Part shown: positions 18,780-27,782 of the stretch, one piece after another
How positions within the stretch are numbered: position 1 is the first letter of the stretch
Layout: every line of letters begins with the position of its first letter
DNA from: Caldifarciminota bacterium UBA2202
GTDB taxonomy: Bacteria > Hydrothermota > 32-111
NCBI GenBank assembly: GCA_002327905.1
Contig: DCUY01000038.1
Location: 1 to 48,871 of the forward strand
DNA: 48,871 nucleotides
Direction of reading: 5' to 3'
Notes under the pieces: generated by a model
What the model saw: only the letters and a program-made list of their open reading frames with translations
Databases searched by the model: none
Told to the model about the DNA's origin: nothing
Position numbers and translations under genes: made by a program

Positions 18780-20791
18780 CGCGCTATATGGTGACAGCGG
18801 CTCTTCCGTATGCGAACGGACCCATTCACATAGGGCATCTTGCAGGATGCTATCTTCCTGCGGATATTTTTGTGCGGTATATGAGGCTGAAGGGAGAGGA
18901 TGTTCTGTTTATATGCGGCTCTGACGAGCACGGAGTGCCGATAACCATCAAAGCTGAAGAGATGAAGAAGACTCCTCAGGAGATTGTCGACTATTATCAT
19001 GACATAATGGAGAAATCATTCAAAGCATTCGGAGTAAATTTTGATAATTTTTCAAAGACATCTCTTCCTCTTCACCATAAAAATGCGCAGGAATTTTTTA
19101 CGATATTAAACGAGAAAAAATACATATCCAAAAAGACGGAGAAGCAGTATTACTGCGAAAAGTGCAAAAGATTTCTTCCGGACAGATATGTCGAGGGAGT
19201 GTGCCCACTCTGCAAGAGCGAGGGATCTCGCGGAGACCAGTGCGATGCATGCGGAAAGGTAATGGAAAATGTCTCACTAATAGACCCGAAATGCAAATTG
19301 TGCGGCTCTGCTCCGGTAATAAAAGACACGGAGCATTTTTATCTTGACCTTGACAAATTTCAGGACAAACTGAAAGAGTACCTCACAGGGAAGACATGGT
19401 GGAAGGAGAATGTGAGGGAATATTCATTGGGATGGCTTAAAGAGGGCCTCCGTCCGCGCGCCATAACCAGAGATATTGACTGGGGAGTGAAGGTGCCTAT
19501 AGAGGGATATGACGGAAAGGTTCTCTATGTCTGGTTTGACGCTCCAATAGGATACATATCTTCGACAATGGAATATTTCAACAGACTCAACAAAAAAGAC
19601 GAATGGAAAAAATGGTGGACAGACCCCAACACAAAGCTTATACATTTTCTCGGAAAGGACAATATTGTCTTTCATGCTGTTATATGGCCTGCAATGCTTA
19701 TGGGAGTGGGAGGATACAACCTTCCCTATGACATACCTGCAAATGAATATTTGAATCTTGAGGGCAAAAAGCTTTCTACTTCAAGAAATTGGGCTGTGTG
19801 GCTTGACGATTATCTCACAAGGTACAAGCCTGACATTTTGAGATATGCTCTCGCATCTACTCTTCCGGAAAACAAAGATACTGATTTTTCATGGAATGAT
19901 TTTCAGCAGAGAAACAATGGAGAGCTTGCCGATATATACGGAAATTTCATCAACAGGACAATTCAGTTTATTATAAAATACAATGACGGAAAGGTGAGCG
20001 CAGACCCTAATCTTAATGAACAGGATGCGGAGTTTCTGAAACTGATTGAAAACAAAATTAAAATCATAGGAGATTCAATAGAATCCTATTCAATCAGAAA
20101 GGCATCATACGAATTCATGGATATAGCAAGAGAGGCGAATAAATACTTTACTGTTCAGGAGCCGTGGGTGTTGGGAAAGAAGGACAAAGACAGGCTCAAT
20201 ACGGTTCTCTATGTGTGCATGAAAGCAGTAACAGCTCTTGCATGCGCCGGAGACCCGTTTATACCATTCTCATCAAAAGAACTCCGCGATTTTCTCGGAA
20301 TTGATAAATTCAAATGGGATGAGATAATGAAGATTGAACCGTCCGAAAACATAAGCGGGAAAACGCTCGGAATACTCTTCTCAAAGATTGAGGATTCTGT
20401 CATTGAAGAGGAAAAGAAACGTCTCGGAAAGAAGATGGATGCCGGGCAGACTGAAGAGAGCGCTGAAATTTCAATAGATGATTTCAAAAAAGTTGCTCTT
20501 GTAGTTGCAAGAGTTCTTAAAGCAGAAAAAGTAAAGGGAGCAGACAAACTCCTGAAACTCTCACTGGACTTGGGAGGTGAAAACCGCGAAATTGTCGCAG
20601 GAGTGGCTCTGCATTACTCTCCTGAGGATTTGGAAAACAAAAAAATAGTTATAGTGAAGAATCTGAAGCCTGCAAAACTGAGGGGCATAACTTCGCAGGG
20701 AATGCTTCTCGCCGCATCCAATAAAGATAAAACAAGAGTGAAAATCCTATTCCCGGATGAATCATGCGAAGCCGGTGATACTATTGGCTAG
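18776..20791 (+). CDS. metG: Methionyl-tRNA synthetase
   Basis: MetG charges tRNA-Met for initiation and elongation. The class I signature is in the N-terminus (PYANGPIHIGHLAG, a HIGH motif), and the KMSKS loop is KKLSTS. The zinc insertion has four CxxC-type pairs (CEKC, CPLC, CDAC, CKLC). A C-terminal tRNA-binding EMAPII-like domain (about 563-671) contains DFKKVALVVARVLKAEKV and NLKPAKLRGITSQGM. At 671 residues it matches the long bacterial form. The start overlaps the PSP1 stop by 4 bp (ATGA), with GAGGA upstream. Confidence 0.97.
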   Translation: MTRYMVTAALPYANGPIHIGHLAGCYLPADIFVRYMRLKGEDVLFICGSDEHGVPITIKAEEMKKTPQEIVDYYHDIMEKSFKAFGVNFDNFSKTSLPLHHKNAQEFFTILNEKKYISKKTEKQYYCEKCKRFLPDRYVEGVCPLCKSEGSRGDQCDACGKVMENVSLIDPKCKLCGSAPVIKDTEHFYLDLDKFQDKLKEYLTGKTWWKENVREYSLGWLKEGLRPRAITRDIDWGVKVPIEGYDGKVLYVWFDAPIGYISSTMEYFNRLNKKDEWKKWWTDPNTKLIHFLGKDNIVFHAVIWPAMLMGVGGYNLPYDIPANEYLNLEGKKLSTSRNWAVWLDDYLTRYKPDILRYALASTLPENKDTDFSWNDFQQRNNGELADIYGNFINRTIQFIIKYNDGKVSADPNLNEQDAEFLKLIENKIKIIGDSIESYSIRKASYEFMDIAREANKYFTVQEPWVLGKKDKDRLNTVLYVCMKAVTALACAGDPFIPFSSKELRDFLGIDKFKWDEIMKIEPSENISGKTLGILFSKIEDSVIEEEKKRLGKKMDAGQTEESAEISIDDFKKVALVVARVLKAEKVKGADKLLKLSLDLGGENREIVAGVALHYSPEDLENKKIVIVKNLKPAKLRGITSQGMLLAASNKDKTRVKILFPDESCEAGDTIG

Positions 20792-21566
20792 TCCGTTCAC
20801 AGACACGCATACTCACCTACAGATGGAGGAGTTTCATTTCAAAGAGAAGAGAGAAGATATCTGCGAAAATCTCCGTAAAAATGATGTCAGAATTATAAAT
20901 GATGTGGGATATGACTTGAAGAGCAGTCTGGACGCATTGGATATAGAACTTGAAGACGGCTTCGAACATTATGCTTTTGCAGGAATACATCCCCACTATT
21001 CTGAGAAGGTGATAGATTATGAATTGGAGATGCTTGAGGAGATTCTTTCAAAAAAGAAATTTTCCGGAGTGGGTGAAATAGGTCTGGACAAATGGTGGCA
21101 TAAAGACGAGAATGTGATAAACAGACAGAAAGAGATTTTTATAAGACAGCTTGATATCGCATCAAGATTGAAACTTCCGGCAATGCTCCATGTGAGAAAC
21201 GCGTATGAAGAGGCATTTGAGATACTAAAGGATTTCAGCTCCCTCAAAGTTGAGTTTCATTCATTCACAGGGACAAAGGAAGAGCTTGAATATATATGCG
21301 ACAAGGAATACTATTTCGGAATAAACGGAATCGTGACATTCAAAAACACCAATCTCAGAGAATCAATAAAGAGAGAGCACATAAATCTGCTTCTTATAGA
21401 ATCCGATGCGCCTTACCTATCTCCTGTTCCATACAGAGGAAGGAGAAATATGCCTTATTATATAGTGGAGACATACAAAGCAGTATCGGGACTTCTTGAC
21501 ATTGATCTTGAGAGTCTTAAAGAGACAGTAAAATATAATTTTTATGAATTCATTTCAAAAGAATAA
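20757..21566 (+). CDS. tatD: TatD-family metal-dependent DNase
   Basis: TatD enzymes are TIM-barrel metallo-hydrolases with 3' exonuclease activity. Metal-binding residues are visible: DTHTH at the N-terminus, GVGEIGLDKWW (Glu), MLHVRN (His), EFHSFTG (His) and LIESDAPYL (Asp). At 269 residues the length is typical. The start is uncertain: ATG 20757 lies inside metG, but the conserved part begins just after in-frame GTG 20775 and TTG 20784, either of which could be the true start. It sits between metG and rsmA, as in Bacillus (yabD). Confidence 0.9.
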   Translation: MNHAKPVILLASPFTDTHTHLQMEEFHFKEKREDICENLRKNDVRIINDVGYDLKSSLDALDIELEDGFEHYAFAGIHPHYSEKVIDYELEMLEEILSKKKFSGVGEIGLDKWWHKDENVINRQKEIFIRQLDIASRLKLPAMLHVRNAYEEAFEILKDFSSLKVEFHSFTGTKEELEYICDKEYYFGINGIVTFKNTNLRESIKREHINLLLIESDAPYLSPVPYRGRRNMPYYIVETYKAVSGLLDIDLESLKETVKYNFYEFISKE

Positions 21567-22263
21567 AAAGACCAAAATACGTTTTTCTCAGCATTTTCTG
21601 ACTGATGCCAATGTGCTGAAAAAAATCAGTGAGTCTGTAGATTCCCTTTATAAAGACAAAGTGCTTGAAGTGGGTCCCGGAAGAGGCTCTGTAACAGAGA
21701 TAATACTCAGCAAAAAACCGAAGAATCTCACTCTTGTTGAAAAGGACCCGTCTCTCATCTTGGGTCTTAAAGAAAAATATCCCTCATGCAATATTATAAA
21801 TCAGGACATACTTGATTATCAGGTTAAGGAGGATGTATTTGTATCATCAGTGCCTTACAGCATAACAAGGGAGATTCTTCTTCTTATATGCCGTTCGCGC
21901 TCTGTCAGACTCTCATATCTGATAATTCAAAAAGAGGTTGCGCAGAAAATCTCCTTTGAAAATCCCGTGCCGATATCCGTGTTTGTGCGCACTTTTTTTG
22001 AAGTTAAAAAGATATTTGACATTAAAAAAAACTCATTTACCCCTCCTCCCCAAATTACATCTTCCTTTGTTGTTCTTAAAAGAATAAAAGAGTACGAAGA
22101 GAATGTTTATGCGGATTATTGGAATTTTCTTATCAAGACAATGAGCAGAAAAAACAGGTCCGCAGAATTTCTTGACGAGAAATTCAAAGGCAGAAGAGTA
22201 AGCGGCTTAAAGGGCGAGGAGCTTTTAAAAACTTATGTTGACAAAGACATTCATACACATTGA
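21544..22263 (+). CDS. rsmA: 16S rRNA dimethyladenosine transferase-like (RsmA/KsgA)
   Basis: RsmA dimethylates two adenines near the 3' end of 16S rRNA in late 30S assembly. The N-terminus RFSQHFLTDANVL and the SAM-binding VLEVGPGRGSVTEI are typical, as is SFTPPPQITSSFVVL near residue 165. The catalytic motif N-[LI]-P-[YF] reads SVPYS here, with Ser102 replacing the conserved Asn that contacts the target amine. The protein is 239 residues, some 25-35 shorter than usual. It may be altered in activity or specificity. It overlaps tatD by 23 bp and the exonuclease gene by 29 bp. Confidence 0.8.
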   Translation: MNSFQKNKKTKIRFSQHFLTDANVLKKISESVDSLYKDKVLEVGPGRGSVTEIILSKKPKNLTLVEKDPSLILGLKEKYPSCNIINQDILDYQVKEDVFVSSVPYSITREILLLICRSRSVRLSYLIIQKEVAQKISFENPVPISVFVRTFFEVKKIFDIKKNSFTPPPQITSSFVVLKRIKEYEENVYADYWNFLIKTMSRKNRSAEFLDEKFKGRRVSGLKGEELLKTYVDKDIHTH

Positions 22264-22969
22264 AGGAATTAGCTACAGAAACGAAAGGCATCTTTGGGAT
22301 AACGGCATAAAGTCATGGTGGGATGCTGTTGACAAAAAGCACCGACTTCCATTCGGCGAAGAGAAGAATGCCGCTCTGCTTAAAGAGGTCAAAGCATCAA
22401 TCAGGGAATTCATGAGGGACAACATAGAATATTTCAGCAATAAACTTCCGCATAAAGAATGGTGGAGATTTTTAGGCCATTACAGAAGAGAGATAGGATA
22501 TATTGATATTGAGACAAATATGCAGGGTCAAATCACAGTCATAGGGCTATATATAGGCGGGATATTTTATTATTACAAAACCGGAGATGACCCGCTCATT
22601 CTCGAAAAGATGATGTCTCTCCCGAAGATTCTTGTTTCATTCAATGGAATGGCATTTGATATTCCCAAAATCAAATCAGAATATCCATACCTTGCAATGC
22701 CTGAAATTCATTTTGACCTTCTTAAAGTCACAAAATCCGTCGGCTGGTACGGAGGACTCAAAAAGATCGAGGAGATGCTTGATATAAAGAGGCCCGACCA
22801 TGTGCGCAATATGAACGGATATAATGCAATAATTCTCTGGGACCAATACAGAAACGGCTCTGAAAAATCTTTGGAGATTCTTCTTGATTACAATAAATAT
22901 GATGTTTTGAATCTTGAAATTCTTTTAAATCTTTTTATTGAGGAAAAAAAATACAGAATACTATCTTGA
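22235..22969 (+). CDS. RNase H-fold exonuclease, YprB-like
   Basis: The acidic residues of a DEDD-type 3'-5' exonuclease are visible: GYIDIETN (motif I, near residue 90), SFNGMAFDIPKI (motif II) and LLDYNKYDVLNLE (motif III). This fits the YprB ribonuclease H-like family, predicted to degrade DNA or RNA ends; the substrate is unknown. The 244-residue length is normal for the stand-alone domain. It is the last gene of the plus-strand chain and overlaps the DUF4388 gene on the opposite strand by 9 bp, tail to tail. Confidence 0.8.
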   Translation: MLTKTFIHIEGISYRNERHLWDNGIKSWWDAVDKKHRLPFGEEKNAALLKEVKASIREFMRDNIEYFSNKLPHKEWWRFLGHYRREIGYIDIETNMQGQITVIGLYIGGIFYYYKTGDDPLILEKMMSLPKILVSFNGMAFDIPKIKSEYPYLAMPEIHFDLLKVTKSVGWYGGLKKIEEMLDIKRPDHVRNMNGYNAIILWDQYRNGSEKSLEILLDYNKYDVLNLEILLNLFIEEKKYRILS

Positions 22970-23632
22970 GAAGAACTTTCTGATCCCCTGTTTCTTATTC
23001 TTCTCCTCTTCCTTCTCTTCATTCTTAGTTATCTCTTCCTCTTCAATCTGCTTGTCCAGATCGCTCAGCACATCTGTGAGCTGCTGTTCCTTCTCTTCGA
23101 CAGTGACAAGTCCGCTCGAAATAAGTCCGTAAAAGACCTTTGCTGTCTGAAACTCCGACTGATTCACTCTCTTTGCTATATCTTTTATTGTGGACTGATT
23201 ATCGACAAAAGTGAGTATCTTCCACTCTTCTGACGAGAGTTTTATATTTTCAGTGTCTGTCTCCGGATTCTCCACTATCTTCACAAGAAGGTCGAGCGAT
23301 GGAATCAGCTTCTCAATCTGCTTCCATTCGTCAATGCTTCTCGCCGCTTCAAGCATCAAATGCTGTATCGGCAGGTTTATTGTCTTTCTTTCGCTTTTAA
23401 GGTCGGGGGAGAATTTGAATGTTCCGTCTGAGAGCATCAGCACTTTATGTATTGCATTCTCTCCTGTTCTGTCAGATGTCTCCGCATGAGTCACTGCTCC
23501 GTTCTCAAAATATATTCTGCCGAAATCTTCAACTCCCTTTATTTCAAGACAGCCGTCTTTCTTGTTCATGTTTATCAACTGAAGTATGTCAGTGATTTCA
23601 AAATCTTTCAAACTGCCTTGCAGACCGCTCAA
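22961..23632 (-). CDS. DUF4388 (PATAN-like) domain protein
   Basis: The 223-residue product begins GSLKDFEITDILQLINMNKKDGCLEI and continues with GRIYFENGAVTHAET, the hallmark of DUF4388/PATAN domains found in two-component and gliding/secretion regulators. A winged-helix-like middle part follows (WKILTFVDNQSTIKDIAKR), then a Lys/Glu tail ending in a basic RKFFSR. There is no receiver domain. It lies 11 bp downstream of the PorV-like gene and is probably co-transcribed, which hints at a role in envelope or surface function. Confidence 0.75.
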   Translation of the reverse strand: MSGLQGSLKDFEITDILQLINMNKKDGCLEIKGVEDFGRIYFENGAVTHAETSDRTGENAIHKVLMLSDGTFKFSPDLKSERKTINLPIQHLMLEAARSIDEWKQIEKLIPSLDLLVKIVENPETDTENIKLSSEEWKILTFVDNQSTIKDIAKRVNQSEFQTAKVFYGLISSGLVTVEEKEQQLTDVLSDLDKQIEEEEITKNEEKEEEKNKKQGIRKFFSR

Positions 23633-23643
23633 TCTATCCTCCG

Positions 23644-24576
23644 TTAGAACATATATGTTAAACTTATTGAATTATCTATTCCAAGATTGTAAGTATATGG
23701 AGAAAATGCATAATCAATCCTGAGTCTGTCAGTCTTCATTCCCACTCCGAGAGAGAAGAATCTTGTCGGGTCATTGAATATATAACCGCCTCTTACTGTG
23801 AAATTGCCGAGTATTTCAAATTCATCCGAGAAGGATAGTTTATATTTCTGGTCATTGATCTTGATAAAATCAGCCATTACAGTTGTATTCATATTATCTG
23901 AAATTCTTATATATTCTCTGACTCCGGCTCTGAGAGTGAAGGGAGGAATGATATAATCCGTGTTTCCCTCATCATAGCGCACTCTTCCACCCATATTAAG
24001 AAGAGAGACTCCCACTGAAAATCCCTTTACTCTTTCAAAATCCATTAAAAGCCCTGCGCCTCCCACAAATGCAGTCTTAGAAAGGTCGTATGAAATTTCG
24101 GATATTGACCTTCCCAAAAGACCGATATAGATTCCCTTGACAATCTCCTTTGAATATGCTATTCCGACTGAGAAAGACGAGAATCTGTAAAGACCCAGAT
24201 GATCGCTAGTGGGGTATTCATTTCGAAGAGGAATCGTATCTGAAGAAGAATATCCTGTGGAGATTGATAAAACACCGCTTAAAATCGGCATCTGCAGACT
24301 GACAAAGGATATGTTAAGTGCGGATAATGAGTATCTGTATGAGAATGCCGCGCTCTTATCCGTAATAAATGCAGGTGAAGCCGGGTTGATAAGAAAGTTT
24401 GAAGAGCTTTTATATCCTGCTGTTCCCGCGTCTCCCAATGATAGGCAGACAGGGTCGGGAGAAGTCTTCAAAAAAGAGAAGCCGACATTTATGGACTGAG
24501 CATTGAAAAACTCATCCAATGTCAGAGAGTTGATAGATACATATATAAATATAAATAAAATAAACAATCTTTTCAT
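23644..24576 (-). CDS. PorV/UPF0164-like outer-membrane protein
   Basis: A signal peptide (about 1-18) precedes a beta-rich protein with the early motif SPDPVCLSLGDAGTAGYKSSSNFLINPASPAF, typical of PorV/PorQ/UPF0164 proteins. Repeating beta-strands end in SISLTYMF, with a terminal Phe as in many beta-barrels. PorV shuttles type IX substrates to the attachment complex on the cell surface. Two proteins in this window carry type-A-like sorting tails, which supports this reading. The 310-residue length fits. Start ATG 24576 follows AGAGG. Confidence 0.75.
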   Translation of the reverse strand: MKRLFILFIFIYVSINSLTLDEFFNAQSINVGFSFLKTSPDPVCLSLGDAGTAGYKSSSNFLINPASPAFITDKSAAFSYRYSLSALNISFVSLQMPILSGVLSISTGYSSSDTIPLRNEYPTSDHLGLYRFSSFSVGIAYSKEIVKGIYIGLLGRSISEISYDLSKTAFVGGAGLLMDFERVKGFSVGVSLLNMGGRVRYDEGNTDYIIPPFTLRAGVREYIRISDNMNTTVMADFIKINDQKYKLSFSDEFEILGNFTVRGGYIFNDPTRFFSLGVGMKTDRLRIDYAFSPYTYNLGIDNSISLTYMF

Positions 24577-24584
24577 AACCTCTT

Positions 24585-24612
24585 ATATTAACGCATATAA
24601 TATCTTTGTCAA
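24585..24612 (-). promoter_or_regulatory. Promoter of the PorV-like/DUF4388 operon
   Basis: On the minus strand: TTGACA (24612-24607), 16-nt spacer, TAATAT (24590-24585). It is near-consensus and lies 8 nt from the start codon, so the leader would be very short even though an AGAGG motif is present. Confidence 0.65.
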
Positions 24613-24633
24613 GAGTATTATCTATTATGCAGA

Positions 24634-25394
24634 TTACTCTTTGAAATTGATATTCAAAAGGATTTCAGTCTCCGAAGAGCTGTCAGTATTCATATCTTCC
24701 GGTCCGTCTTCATGGTTCTGCATCTCGCTCTCTTTTGGAGGCATTGCACCCTGCTGCATGGGTTTGCCCTTGTTTTTTAAATTGTCTCCGTTTCCCGACA
24801 TGTCAGGTCTGTTTTCCTGAGAAGGTTTTCCTGATGATTCTGATACGAGAAGAAAAGAGACTGTCTTGTCATCTGCGGATTTGACAAACGGCAGTTGAAT
24901 TTCAATATCCAAAATGGACTTGTCGCTTGTGCGGCGCATAAATGCTTTTACCTTATTTTTCAAAGAGAGGGGAAAATCCGAAGAGACGGTGAGTTCTTTC
25001 GGTTCTTCATTATTAGAAAATTCGTTTGAGGAATCAGCATCCATTGGAGGAGTTGGCGAAAACTTATCAAAAGAAATGGGAGGAAGAATGCTGATTTCGG
25101 ATTTTCCCCTCTTTGTTTTGAAGGAGACTGTCATACCCGATTTTTCTATATTCATATAATCTTTTCTGTCTGTTATTCTTATACATAAAAGTATAACGGA
25201 ATCGCTGTAATGAGAGGCGAAATAGTAATTGCATTTTTCTGCTCCTATGAAATAAATATCCTCCCAGTCTGTCAAATAACCGTCAGCTTTGAAATTATCA
25301 GATTTTGTGCTCTCTATCTTTATCTCTTATCTGCATGAGGAAAAAAAATCATAATTGAAAAGACTGAAAAAGCGAATGTCAAATACTTCTTCAT
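24634..25394 (-). pseudogene. Secreted protein gene broken by a frameshift near 25325
   Basis: A good start (AGGAG then ATG at 25394) opens a signal peptide MKKYLTFAFSVFSIMIFF, which ends at TAA about 24 codons in. A second frame, shifted by one base, continues directly (IKIESTKSDNFKADGYLTDW) for about 230 more residues to the stop at 24634. The break lies in GATAAGAGATAAAGATAGAGAG-type repetitive sequence, prone to slippage, next to an A8/T8 run. The long part is hydrophilic, with a Pro/Asp/Gln-rich C-terminal half, and matches no family I recognise. It may be a true pseudogene, a phase-variable gene or an assembly error. Confidence 0.6.
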
Positions 25395-25476
25395 TGATTC
25401 TCCTTTTATTCTTTAGACGCAGTGAAATCTCATATCCCTCGAAAATTTTAAAAATTATTTAATCCTGTATATTGAC

Positions 25477-25496
25477 TTACATCAAAAATGATGTAA
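25477..25496. promoter_or_regulatory. Inverted repeat overlapping a putative promoter
   Basis: TTACATC (25477-25483), 6-nt AT loop, GATGTAA (25490-25496). It overlaps a TTGACT box (25472-25477) and sits between the divergent secreted-protein gene and the GNAT gene. The size and symmetry fit a dimeric repressor operator. A matching -10 (AAAAAT, 17 nt after the TTGACT) is poor. Confidence 0.4.
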
Positions 25497-25551
25497 AAAT
25501 CTGATATGAGAAGCAGACCATGCTACAGAAATTAATAAAATCGGAGGAGAA

Positions 25552-26409
25552 ATGAATCTGAAGCGGTTTGATAATCCTAAAATATTTGCTGATAGTGTAA
25601 TGCCGATACTTAAAAAAGAGGAGGCGGTAAACGGTCTTATGCTCGGAGTTCTGCAAGCAATATTGAGGGGAGATTATGAAAAGAATGAAAAATATATGGC
25701 ATATACTGAGGAAAATGGATTTATAGCATCAATTGTATTGATGACTCTTCCTTTCGGTCCGATTCTCTATTCCTCAAGAAAAAATGATTCTGACTCCATG
25801 CAATTGATAGCCGATGACCTCATAAAAAGCAAGTTTAAAATTGACGACATAGTAGGAAGAAAGAGTGAAACAAAACTATTTGCGGAGATTTATTCAAGAA
25901 CAATTAACTGCGGATTCGAACTCGGAATGAATATGCGCCTCTATGAATTGAAAAAAGTCAACAACATAATTCTTTCAAGCGGACTAATAAGGCAGGCAGA
26001 GCAGAAAGACACTGAAATAATAGCAGATTGGATAGGGCAGTTTCATGAGGAGACTCACACGGAAAGAGGAAGTTCAAATCTTCTTGAAGCGGCTGAAAGA
26101 AGGATAAAGGACGGGTCTGCGTTTGTGTGGGAAGATAAAAAGATTGTTTCTATGACTCTTAAAACAAGACCGACAAATAAGTATGTTTCAGTATCCGGAG
26201 TTTTGACGCCAAAAGAATACAGAAGAAAAGGGTATGCCACCTCATTGGTTTATTCATTGAGCAAGAGTCTTCTTGAATCAGGCTATGAGGGATGCACTTT
26301 GTTTACTGATTTAAGCAATCCCACATCAAATAAAATTTATCAGGATATAGGATATAAGGCGATATGTGACTTTGATAAATACAAATTTGCTAAAAAGATT
26401 AGTGCATAA
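25552..26409 (+). CDS. GNAT-family acetyltransferase
   Basis: The 285-residue protein has a C-terminal GNAT fold: VSVSGVLTPKEYRRKGYATSLVYSLS is motif A (acetyl-CoA pyrophosphate loop RRKGYA), followed by CTLFTDLSNPTSNKIYQDIGYK (motif B). The N-terminal half is a divergent or degenerate GNAT-like domain. The substrate is unknown. Start ATG 25552 follows GGAGGAG. It is followed by the nitrilase-like gene 4 bp later, so the two form an operon. Confidence 0.8.
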   Translation: MNLKRFDNPKIFADSVMPILKKEEAVNGLMLGVLQAILRGDYEKNEKYMAYTEENGFIASIVLMTLPFGPILYSSRKNDSDSMQLIADDLIKSKFKIDDIVGRKSETKLFAEIYSRTINCGFELGMNMRLYELKKVNNIILSSGLIRQAEQKDTEIIADWIGQFHEETHTERGSSNLLEAAERRIKDGSAFVWEDKKIVSMTLKTRPTNKYVSVSGVLTPKEYRRKGYATSLVYSLSKSLLESGYEGCTLFTDLSNPTSNKIYQDIGYKAICDFDKYKFAKKISA

Positions 26410-26413
26410 GAAT

Positions 26414-27160
26414 ATGAAACTCGCTCTTGCAGTTGTAAAAGTTGAAAATACAAAAGAAAGAAATATTAATAAAATATTGAAAAATGTAGAAGATGCCGCG
26501 CTGAAAGGATCTGATATTATTGTCTTTTCTGAGACTGCATTGACCGGACTTATAAACGAAGATATTCCGGAAAAGGATTTAAAGCTTGGAGTCACCATTC
26601 CCGGCAAAGAGACCGGAGTTTTATGCGAGTTTGCAAAGAAACATGAAATTTATATTGCCATAGGTCTTTTTGAAAAATACGGCTCATCTCTTTATGATTC
26701 TGCAATTCTTATAAATAAAAAGGGTGAAATTGCTATCAAATACAGGCGGATTTCAAGGGGGTGGAGAGGCCCTAAGTCCGATTCAGCAATTTATAAAGAA
26801 GGAATTGAAATTCCTCATTATGACTCTGAATACGGCAGACTGTGCGTTTTAATCTGCGGGGATTTTTTCGATGATTTGTTATTAAAGAGAGTAAAAGAAT
26901 TAAAAGCAGATTATCTTCTGCTTCCTTATGCGAGGTCATTTATTGATTGCTCCTTTGATAATGAAAAATGGGAGAAAGAGGAGCTCCCCGCCTACTGTGG
27001 ACAGGCAAAAAAGGCAGATGCTGTTGTTATCGGCGTGAACAGTTTGGATAATGAATACTTCGGCGGAGGATTTATTCTGTCAAAGGCAGGAAAAATTATT
27101 TTAAGCTTCGATTTGGGAATAGAGGAAATGATCACAAAGGAAATGGCATGCTTATTATGA
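26414..27160 (+). CDS. Carbon-nitrogen hydrolase (nitrilase superfamily)
   Basis: Nitrilase-fold enzymes hydrolyse amides or nitriles through a Glu-Lys-Cys triad. Here Glu40 (VFSETALTG), Lys109 (IAIKYRRIS) and Cys148 (VLICGDFF) fit. The Cys block lacks the usual aromatic/Asp neighbours, so the substrate cannot be guessed. At 249 residues it is near the small-amidase length. ATG 26414, 4 bp after the GNAT stop, is preferred because the fold begins there (MKLALAVVKVEN); the open frame extends 16 codons further upstream inside the GNAT gene. Confidence 0.78.
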   Translation: MKLALAVVKVENTKERNINKILKNVEDAALKGSDIIVFSETALTGLINEDIPEKDLKLGVTIPGKETGVLCEFAKKHEIYIAIGLFEKYGSSLYDSAILINKKGEIAIKYRRISRGWRGPKSDSAIYKEGIEIPHYDSEYGRLCVLICGDFFDDLLLKRVKELKADYLLLPYARSFIDCSFDNEKWEKEELPAYCGQAKKADAVVIGVNSLDNEYFGGGFILSKAGKIILSFDLGIEEMITKEMACLL

Positions 27161-27188
27161 TTCGAAACAGCCAATATCTGCGTTAATG

Positions 27189-27779
27189 CTAAGGCTTCAA
27201 GAATGTTCCTCGGATAATTCTATAATCCGTGCTTCCGGTACATCCAATGTCATAAAGGATGCACTTATTTTCGCAAATAAGATCATGAGTTGCGTTATCA
27301 AACATTTCATTTGAAAACAGACGAACATGCGGTAGTCCGTTCTTGGGAAGTCCGAATAATACCGCTAAAACCAAAACACCTTTCTTATTTAAAATTCTTA
27401 ATATTTCATTCATTATTTGCTCTAATTGCTTATGCCATGTGTTTGATGTAAGCTCGTGCAAAAGTCCGAAACAATAAATTCCATCGAAAGAATTGTCTTT
27501 AAAAGATAAAAAACGGGCATCCGTCTGAACAAAATTGCAATTTTGCATTTTGCTGTTTTTACAAGCTAAAGAGAGTCCGTAAAATGACAAATCAACACCG
27601 ACAATTTCCCTGTTATTGTTGCTTAAAGCCAAAGTTTCCCGCCCAATTCCGCAACCCAGATCCAAAATTCTGGAACATTTCTTTGAATCAAAAATACTCT
27701 TTGCATAAACAGATGTAGCAGAAATAGGCGCACTTAGAACTCTGCTGTCTTCCTTATAAAAATCATCCCATCTGTTCAT
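27189..27779 (-). CDS. SAM-dependent class I methyltransferase
   Basis: The 196-residue protein has motif I RILDLGCGIGRETLAL, motif II EIVGVDLS and FVQTDARFLSFKDNSFDGIYCFGLLHEL, the standard small-molecule or protein methyltransferase core. The target is unknown. It lies 3 bp downstream of the iron-sulfur flavoprotein gene on the same strand, suggesting a two-gene unit. Confidence 0.8.
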   Translation of the reverse strand: MNRWDDFYKEDSRVLSAPISATSVYAKSIFDSKKCSRILDLGCGIGRETLALSNNNREIVGVDLSFYGLSLACKNSKMQNCNFVQTDARFLSFKDNSFDGIYCFGLLHELTSNTWHKQLEQIMNEILRILNKKGVLVLAVLFGLPKNGLPHVRLFSNEMFDNATHDLICENKCILYDIGCTGSTDYRIIRGTFLKP

Positions 27780-27782
27780 AAA

